Shown piece after piece: positions 59,671 to 64,000 of a DNA stretch of 64,000 nt. Under the pieces are notes generated by a model that had not been told where the DNA came from, did not search any database, and saw nothing but the letters and a program-made list of their open reading frames with translations. The stretch spans positions 434,001-498,000 of the forward strand of contig NZ_CP020991.1 in the NCBI RefSeq assembly GCF_002874775.1. The letters run 5' to 3'. Both the position numbers and the translations under genes were made by a program. Position 1 is the first letter of the stretch, and the number at the start of each line of letters is the position of its first letter. The stretch is from Monoglobus pectinilyticus (GTDB lineage Bacteria > Bacillota > Clostridia > Monoglobales > Monoglobaceae).

Positions 59671-60297
59671 TTAATAAGTAATTTTAATTCTATTGGCCGC
59701 CAAGCCGTAAAGAGCTTTCACAGCCTCATAGATTTCATTTCTTACATTATCGTTTTTAGCGCCCTCCGCGACAACAACGACACCAATAGGATAAGGAAGC
59801 TTTTCCTGAACAACATATGGAGAAGCGTTTCCTCCAAGGCTTCCTCCCGACGACATAATCGGTCCGTTTTCTGATGAGCTGGACTCTTTCTTTCCATCCT
59901 TATCTTCGCTTGTCTCACTTTGTTTTTTGCTGTCTGCGGCAAGAATTTTTTCATTGGTGCTGTCAATGTAAATTCTGACGCTGACGTTGCCTGCACCGCT
60001 GATTTTCTCAAGTATCCCCTTTAAATCTTCCTCCATTTTATTTACATATTCCTGCTCCGTTTTATATCCGGCTTCAGTCTGATATTGATTATAACTATTC
60101 TTTGCTTCCGAAGTTTTTGAAACGTCTTTTGAGCCAAAACTTCTTATGCAGAATAACACTATGATAGCTATTATAATTATCCATATAACAATCATGTTCA
60201 TATGTTTCTTTTCGCCGGGAGAGTCGTTTTCTTTAAAATTTTGATAAAGATCGCTGCTGTGACTTTTAAGTTTTGAAAAAATAGTTTTTAGATTCAT
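59671..60297 (-). CDS. spoIIIAG: Stage III sporulation protein AG
   Basis: 208 residues from ATG at 60297 (AAGGA 9 nt upstream; a GTG just before it is equally spaced). One membrane helix (about 32-52), a low-complexity Ser/Lys/Glu stretch (about 125-145) and the ring-building domain: EDLKGILEKISGAGNVSVRIYID and PIGVVVVAEGAKNDNVRNEIYEAVKALYGLAANRIKI. It forms the large ring of the mother-cell side of the channel. Confidence 0.93.
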   Translation of the reverse strand: MNLKTIFSKLKSHSSDLYQNFKENDSPGEKKHMNMIVIWIIIIAIIVLFCIRSFGSKDVSKTSEAKNSYNQYQTEAGYKTEQEYVNKMEEDLKGILEKISGAGNVSVRIYIDSTNEKILAADSKKQSETSEDKDGKKESSSSENGPIMSSGGSLGGNASPYVVQEKLPYPIGVVVVAEGAKNDNVRNEIYEAVKALYGLAANRIKITY

Positions 60298-60342
60298 CAC
60301 TGCACATCCTTAGTACCTTTTTATCGGGATAAAACCCGTGTA

Positions 60343-60858
60343 TTACTCTCTGGTTACTATCACGCCGTTCTCCGGAATCCCGGTTATAGCTGATACTATT
60401 GTTTTTATCTCGTCTGCCCTCTCGGTATCATCTCCGCTCAAAACTACATCCACTTCTTCAATAGTCCCATATTCGCTTCCGTCGTCCGCTGCCGAAACAC
60501 TGACTTTTATATTATCTTTAAGCTCAGGGATTTTTGTTTCAATTCTAGTTTTAATATTATTTTCAAGAGTTTTTTTGTATATTGTAATCACATCCTCTTT
60601 TTGTTTCTTTTCAATACTTTCAGGACTTATTTCAGAACTCATCAAAGTACGGGCTCCTTCGGCATCCAAAAAACTTTCTATATCAACTCCATTTCCCAGC
60701 AAAGATATAACAGGACTAGATATAGTTATAATCAGCAAAAGCCCGAGCACCAAATGAACATATTTTCTATACTCATCGCTTGGCATAACCGCCTCTGCCA
60801 GAGTTCCAAACACGACTACAGCCGAAACCGAAAATGCCCAATTTCTGATTAAGTCCAC
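60343..60858 (-). CDS. spoIIIAF: Stage III sporulation protein AF
   Basis: 171 residues with a GTG start (GAGG 9 nt upstream). Two N-terminal membrane helices (about 5-24 and 33-55) and a soluble C-terminal ring-building-like domain (about 90-171). LVLGLLLIITISSPV is the family's typical second helix. Neighbours: AE 12 nt upstream, AG downstream. Confidence 0.9.
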   Translation of the reverse strand: MDLIRNWAFSVSAVVVFGTLAEAVMPSDEYRKYVHLVLGLLLIITISSPVISLLGNGVDIESFLDAEGARTLMSSEISPESIEKKQKEDVITIYKKTLENNIKTRIETKIPELKDNIKVSVSAADDGSEYGTIEEVDVVLSGDDTERADEIKTIVSAITGIPENGVIVTRE

Positions 60859-60870
60859 AACAAAGCACCT

Positions 60871-62043
60871 CTACGTTGAAATATTTATCATTACAGTAAT
60901 AATTATTATGAACATCACTGACACCGACACTAGCATTGAGAACACCATTGATATCCCATTAGCCATACATGAAATACACTCAACAAGCGACTTATGAGCT
61001 ATAGGCTCGCAAAATGCTGCTACCAGCCTGAAGGTTAACATTGCGGCTATAATATTTACTATAGGCATCACAGCGATAAAAAACACCAATATTACCCCAA
61101 CAACACCAACAGAGTTTTTTATAACCGAACTGCAGTTCAACACTGTTTCAACAGATTCAGAGAGTATCCCCCCAACAACAGGAATCAAATTTGACGAAGC
61201 AAATTTTGTAAGCTTTAATGTCAGTGCGTCAGCTCCGGAAGAAGCAATACTTTGAAGCCCTGCAAATGCCACAAAAACTGTCAGTAAAACGCTGAGTCCA
61301 TATTTAACCGTATTATTTATCAAAGAGACCAGCCTGGTCGTTTTCAAATTAGCCGACAGGGCGTTTATTGTTCCAAGTCCTGTGCCAACCATAACGAGCG
61401 GCATAAATATAGATTTTATTAAAGTCAGCGCAGCTTCAATTACTGTGAGAAGCACAGGTTCCAGTGAGGTAGCGGAAACGATTGCCCCGCTTGACAGTAA
61501 AGCCGTAATCATTATCGGCACTATGCACCTCATAAACAATGTCAGATTTTCTATTGCTGCCGAAGCTCCCTCAAGACAGCTGTAGAAGGTTGATGAAGCC
61601 AGCCCTGCAACGGCTATAAAACACACATAATATGCTATTTTACCGGTCGCGTTTTTTTCAAACCCGGTCACAACAGCTGATAAAACCGAGCTTAGTATAA
61701 CCATAGCGACTACAAGCAGCATATTTTTCGTCACTCCCAGCATTTCCCCAAATAATGCTGATAACAACTCCTTTACTATCCCGATCGGATTTAGCGGAAC
61801 TTCGCCTGAGGCTACCCTTTTTATAAACTCCCCGATATTCATTCCGTTAGCATATGGCGTAATCGACTGGTTTATTATTTCACCGGCGCCGCCTTCAATT
61901 TGTTCTCCATACAGTTCTGAATATCCACTGATTAATTCTCCGCTTAAATCCTCTCCGTCCTGCTCCTCCGCCATAACCGCAGACGAACCAAAAAAAATTA
62001 TAACCGCGGCAATTATAATGCAGCATATAGTATAATGTTTCAA
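60871..62043 (-). CDS. spoIIIAE: Stage III sporulation protein AE
   Basis: 390 residues from a TTG at 62043, which has CGGAGG 6 nt upstream and opens a signal peptide (KHYTICCIIIAAVIIFF...). An ATG at 62067 lacks a ribosome site and would overlap spoIIIAD. About eight membrane helices follow (to residue 390). SpoIIIAE is the large polytopic subunit, distantly like type III secretion export gates. Confidence 0.92.
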   Translation of the reverse strand: MKHYTICCIIIAAVIIFFGSSAVMAEEQDGEDLSGELISGYSELYGEQIEGGAGEIINQSITPYANGMNIGEFIKRVASGEVPLNPIGIVKELLSALFGEMLGVTKNMLLVVAMVILSSVLSAVVTGFEKNATGKIAYYVCFIAVAGLASSTFYSCLEGASAAIENLTLFMRCIVPIMITALLSSGAIVSATSLEPVLLTVIEAALTLIKSIFMPLVMVGTGLGTINALSANLKTTRLVSLINNTVKYGLSVLLTVFVAFAGLQSIASSGADALTLKLTKFASSNLIPVVGGILSESVETVLNCSSVIKNSVGVVGVILVFFIAVMPIVNIIAAMLTFRLVAAFCEPIAHKSLVECISCMANGISMVFSMLVSVSVMFIIIITVMINIST

Positions 62044-62063
62044 GGTACACCTCCGGTAAGCTA

Positions 62064-62456
62064 TCATTTGTGCATAATTATTTCTTTAACTAAATTCAAA
62101 AGACTGTTTATGATTGGAATCGCCATAGCAAGTATTATAAGCTTCCCTCCAAGCTCAATTTTTGCCGCTATGGCGTTTTCACCTGCATCCTTGCATAACT
62201 CTGCTGTAATACACACAAGATAGGATATTCCTATAACTTTTATAACAATCCTCATATATGAACTGTTTATACCGGCGCTTGACGCCATTCTGCTCAGTTC
62301 TTCCGTGATTCTTATAAGATACGGCATAGCGCAAGCCAAAACTGTAAACGATACCACAACAGGTATGAGCATCGAAAACTCCGGTTTTGAATTTCTCAAA
62401 AGTATCGAAAGAATTGCTCCTATCAGTCCTATACCAACTATTCGCATGACTTCCAT
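62064..62456 (-). CDS. spoIIIAD: Stage III sporulation protein AD
   Basis: 130 residues, four membrane helices; MEVMRIVGIGLIGAILSILL aligns with the usual start and LGGKLIILAMAIPIINSLLNLV with the usual end. The ribosome site is weak (GGAT). It lies 21 nt after spoIIIAC. Confidence 0.93.
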   Translation of the reverse strand: MEVMRIVGIGLIGAILSILLRNSKPEFSMLIPVVVSFTVLACAMPYLIRITEELSRMASSAGINSSYMRIVIKVIGISYLVCITAELCKDAGENAIAAKIELGGKLIILAMAIPIINSLLNLVKEIIMHK

Positions 62457-62477
62457 TTTTTATATCCATTCCTTATG

Positions 62478-62675
62478 TTAAAGTCCGAATATATCCTTAA
62501 TCGTGGTAAAGAGATTGCTTATCTCCTGTATCACCATCAACAGAACCACAATCAATCCGGCTATTGTTGTCATCATCGCCTGGTCGTCACGGCCGGCTCT
62601 GCACAAAAGCATATTAAGAACCGCCACCAGAATACCTATTGCCGCCACTTTAAAAATCAAATCAACACCTGTCAT
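62478..62675 (-). CDS. spoIIIAC: Stage III sporulation protein AC
   Basis: 65 residues, two membrane helices; VDLIFKVAAIGILVAVLNMLLCRAGRDDQAMM is the family pattern. GGAGG lies 6 nt before the ATG. It resembles small FliQ-type export subunits by size and topology. Confidence 0.95.
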   Translation of the reverse strand: MTGVDLIFKVAAIGILVAVLNMLLCRAGRDDQAMMTTIAGLIVVLLMVIQEISNLFTTIKDIFGL

Positions 62676-62690
62676 TCCATACCTCCGAAG

Positions 62691-63212
62691 TTATAAAAGA
62701 AGAACTGTGATTAATATTCCACTTGCAAAACCTAAACTTTTAAACAGCTTTGAATTTTTTGCTTTTTTTCTCATTGCCTCTTCCTCAGCCAGCTTCAATC
62801 TCTGACATACAGCTTTGATATTGTCTGATTCCATTCTGCGAGTCCCGCTCCCTAAACAGACTGAAAACTCTTTTATTACATCAATAGTTTCTCTATTCAG
62901 ACAAAGACGCTTTTTATTATTATCAACCGCTCTCATCCAAATCTCGTCAACCCTTTCTCCGGGAGCACCAGTCATACCATCAGATAACTCCAAAAAAATA
63001 TCTGAAACCACTCCATTCTCAACTTCAGAAACCCTACGGGACGCTTCACTGAGCACCGAGCTGTTTATAGAAATTTCTGTCTCAAGATATTTTAGAGCAT
63101 TTATAAATTCTCTAATCTGTACTACTCCGGCTTCATATTCAGAAGCTACAACAAGTCCGATATACCCACACCCTGCGATTATCGCAAACGAACATAATAA
63201 TTTCATTGTCAT
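62691..63212 (-). CDS. spoIIIAB: Stage III sporulation protein AB
   Basis: 173 residues: a membrane helix at 4-22, a helical cytoplasmic domain (LREFINALKYLETEIS-type start; CLGSGTRRMESDNIKAVCQRLKLAEEEA) and a second helix at the end (KLFKSLGFASGILITVLLL). The ATG overlaps the spoIIIAA stop as ATGA, with GGAGG 13 nt upstream. Distantly like GspF of type II secretion. Confidence 0.92.
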   Translation of the reverse strand: MTMKLLCSFAIIAGCGYIGLVVASEYEAGVVQIREFINALKYLETEISINSSVLSEASRRVSEVENGVVSDIFLELSDGMTGAPGERVDEIWMRAVDNNKKRLCLNRETIDVIKEFSVCLGSGTRRMESDNIKAVCQRLKLAEEEAMRKKAKNSKLFKSLGFASGILITVLLL

Positions 63213-64000
63213 TTCAGCTGTCTTACCTCCGTTTCTACTCTCCGGCTTCCAGAATTGCTCATGCTCAATATAACCAAATTCTCAAAGACATGATTTTGAA
63301 ATAGCGGCAAAAATGCCGGTTTCTCTTTAACCTCCTCAAACGTACTTCCATGAACACTGGCTATAATAGCACAGCCGCTCCCCTTCGCATAACATACAGC
63401 GTTTACCTCCCTGTCTGTTACAAGCTCGTCAGTAATAATGACTTGAGGCGACATTGTTCTAAGCAATATATTAATCCCATCAGCTTTCGGAGCGTTTTCA
63501 ATCACATCAGTATTTGCACCTATATCATTGCATGGCACGCCCTGAAACATTGCAGAAATTTCACCGCGGTCGTCTGCTACGCCAACCTTTATTCCAAAAC
63601 CCGAAAGCTGTCTTGCCATATCTCTAAGAACAGTTGTCTTGCCAACTCCCGGCGGCGAAACTATAAGTGTGCTTTTAATACTCGTTCCGCTAAGAATATA
63701 AGGCATTATATCATCCGCGCTTCCTTTTATTTCACGGGCGATTCTTATATTAACAGAACTTATATCACGAAAATTTTCAATTCTGCCATCACTGTCACAT
63801 ATTGCCCTGCCTACAAACCCCACCCTGTGACCGCCGCGGAGAGTTACAAACCCCTGCCTTATCTCATCCAAATATGCGTAAACAGAATTTTCACATATCG
63901 AACGGAACAAAGTATTCAGGCTGAATCTCTCAACAATAAACCCCTTATCCATTCCAGCAGTTAGAGCGCCGTCAGGCTTCACAAAATATATTTTGTTACC
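63209..64000 (-). CDS. spoIIIAA: Stage III sporulation protein AA, N-terminus outside window
   Basis: At least 263 residues, still open at the right edge; roughly 50-70 N-terminal residues are missing by family length. This secretion-type ATPase powers the SpoIIIA channel in the mother cell. Walker A SPPGVGKTT and the following VADDRGEISAMF, TDELVTDREVNAV (Walker B region) and IIASVHGSTFEEV are present. It is first in the operon spoIIIAA-AH, whose order here is complete and standard. Confidence 0.95.
   Translation of the reverse strand, partial: GNKIYFVKPDGALTAGMDKGFIVERFSLNTLFRSICENSVYAYLDEIRQGFVTLRGGHRVGFVGRAICDSDGRIENFRDISSVNIRIAREIKGSADDIMPYILSGTSIKSTLIVSPPGVGKTTVLRDMARQLSGFGIKVGVADDRGEISAMFQGVPCNDIGANTDVIENAPKADGINILLRTMSPQVIITDELVTDREVNAVCYAKGSGCAIIASVHGSTFEEVKEKPAFLPLFQNHVFENLVILSMSNSGSRRVETEVRQLK

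Noticed and set aside
62044-62067. ATG start for spoIIIAE at 62067
   Set aside because: No ribosome site and overlap with spoIIIAD; a TTG at 62043 has CGGAGG at ideal spacing and begins the signal peptide.

Overview
The window is AT-rich DNA from a Gram-positive, low-GC Clostridia-type bacterium. The evidence is a full spoIIIA sporulation operon (cut only at the right edge), Firmicutes synteny (spoIIIA / Asp23 / nusB / xseA / xseB / ispA, and yybS / gdpP / rplI / dnaB), S-layer-homology (SLH) surface proteins, frequent GTG and TTG starts, and strong Shine-Dalgarno sites. Secreted pectin and hemicellulose enzymes (a PL9 pectate lyase and a giant GH3 protein) suggest an anaerobic plant-polysaccharide degrader of the gut, perhaps close to Monoglobus. 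That placement is inference. No tRNA, rRNA, CRISPR, prophage or complete insertion sequence was seen.

Layout. 1-4411 (minus): a truncated SLH protein, the anaerobic NTP reductase activase nrdG, and a cohesin-SLH-dockerin surface protein. 4438-9950 (minus): terminator, M18 aminopeptidase, lytic transglycosylase, coaE, polA. 10057-12150 (minus): two M42 peptidase paralogues, one with its active site destroyed. 12246-12971 (plus): a SpoIIM-like membrane protein. 12975-20851: two AraC regulators divergent from a 2018-residue secreted GH3 protein that ends in a rhodanese domain. 21064-22470: MATE transporter. 22471-23598: a gene-free region with five copies of a 143-bp tandem repeat.

23648-35877 (minus) reads as one 12-gene housekeeping operon: MazG-like, yybS, gdpP, rplI, dnaB, tilS, hpt, a small membrane protein, an aminotransferase, trpS, tagO, wecB. 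It links c-di-AMP turnover, replication, translation and envelope glycan synthesis and ends at a strong terminator. 36006-38214 (plus): feoA and feoB for ferrous iron. 38366-38836: an SCP2 protein with a histone-H1-like tail. 38937-39778 (minus): two small proteins. 39838-48464 (minus): a second long operon (pseudouridine synthase, pyridoxal kinase, comM, YjbR, trmL, degV, DUF4364, alaS, HIT protein). 48565-52521 (plus): a DUF4830 protein, the ribosome hibernation factor and the PL9 pectate lyase. 52544-52629: a terminator hairpin that looks built from IS3-type terminal repeats. 52675-64000 (minus): thrS, then YuiD, ispA, xseB, xseA, nusB, Asp23 and spoIIIAH to spoIIIAA.

Most intergenic gaps hold readable sigma-A promoters (17-18 nt spacers) and clear Rho-independent terminators, so transcription units can be assigned with fair confidence. 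Start codons were reassigned where a Shine-Dalgarno site favoured an internal start.
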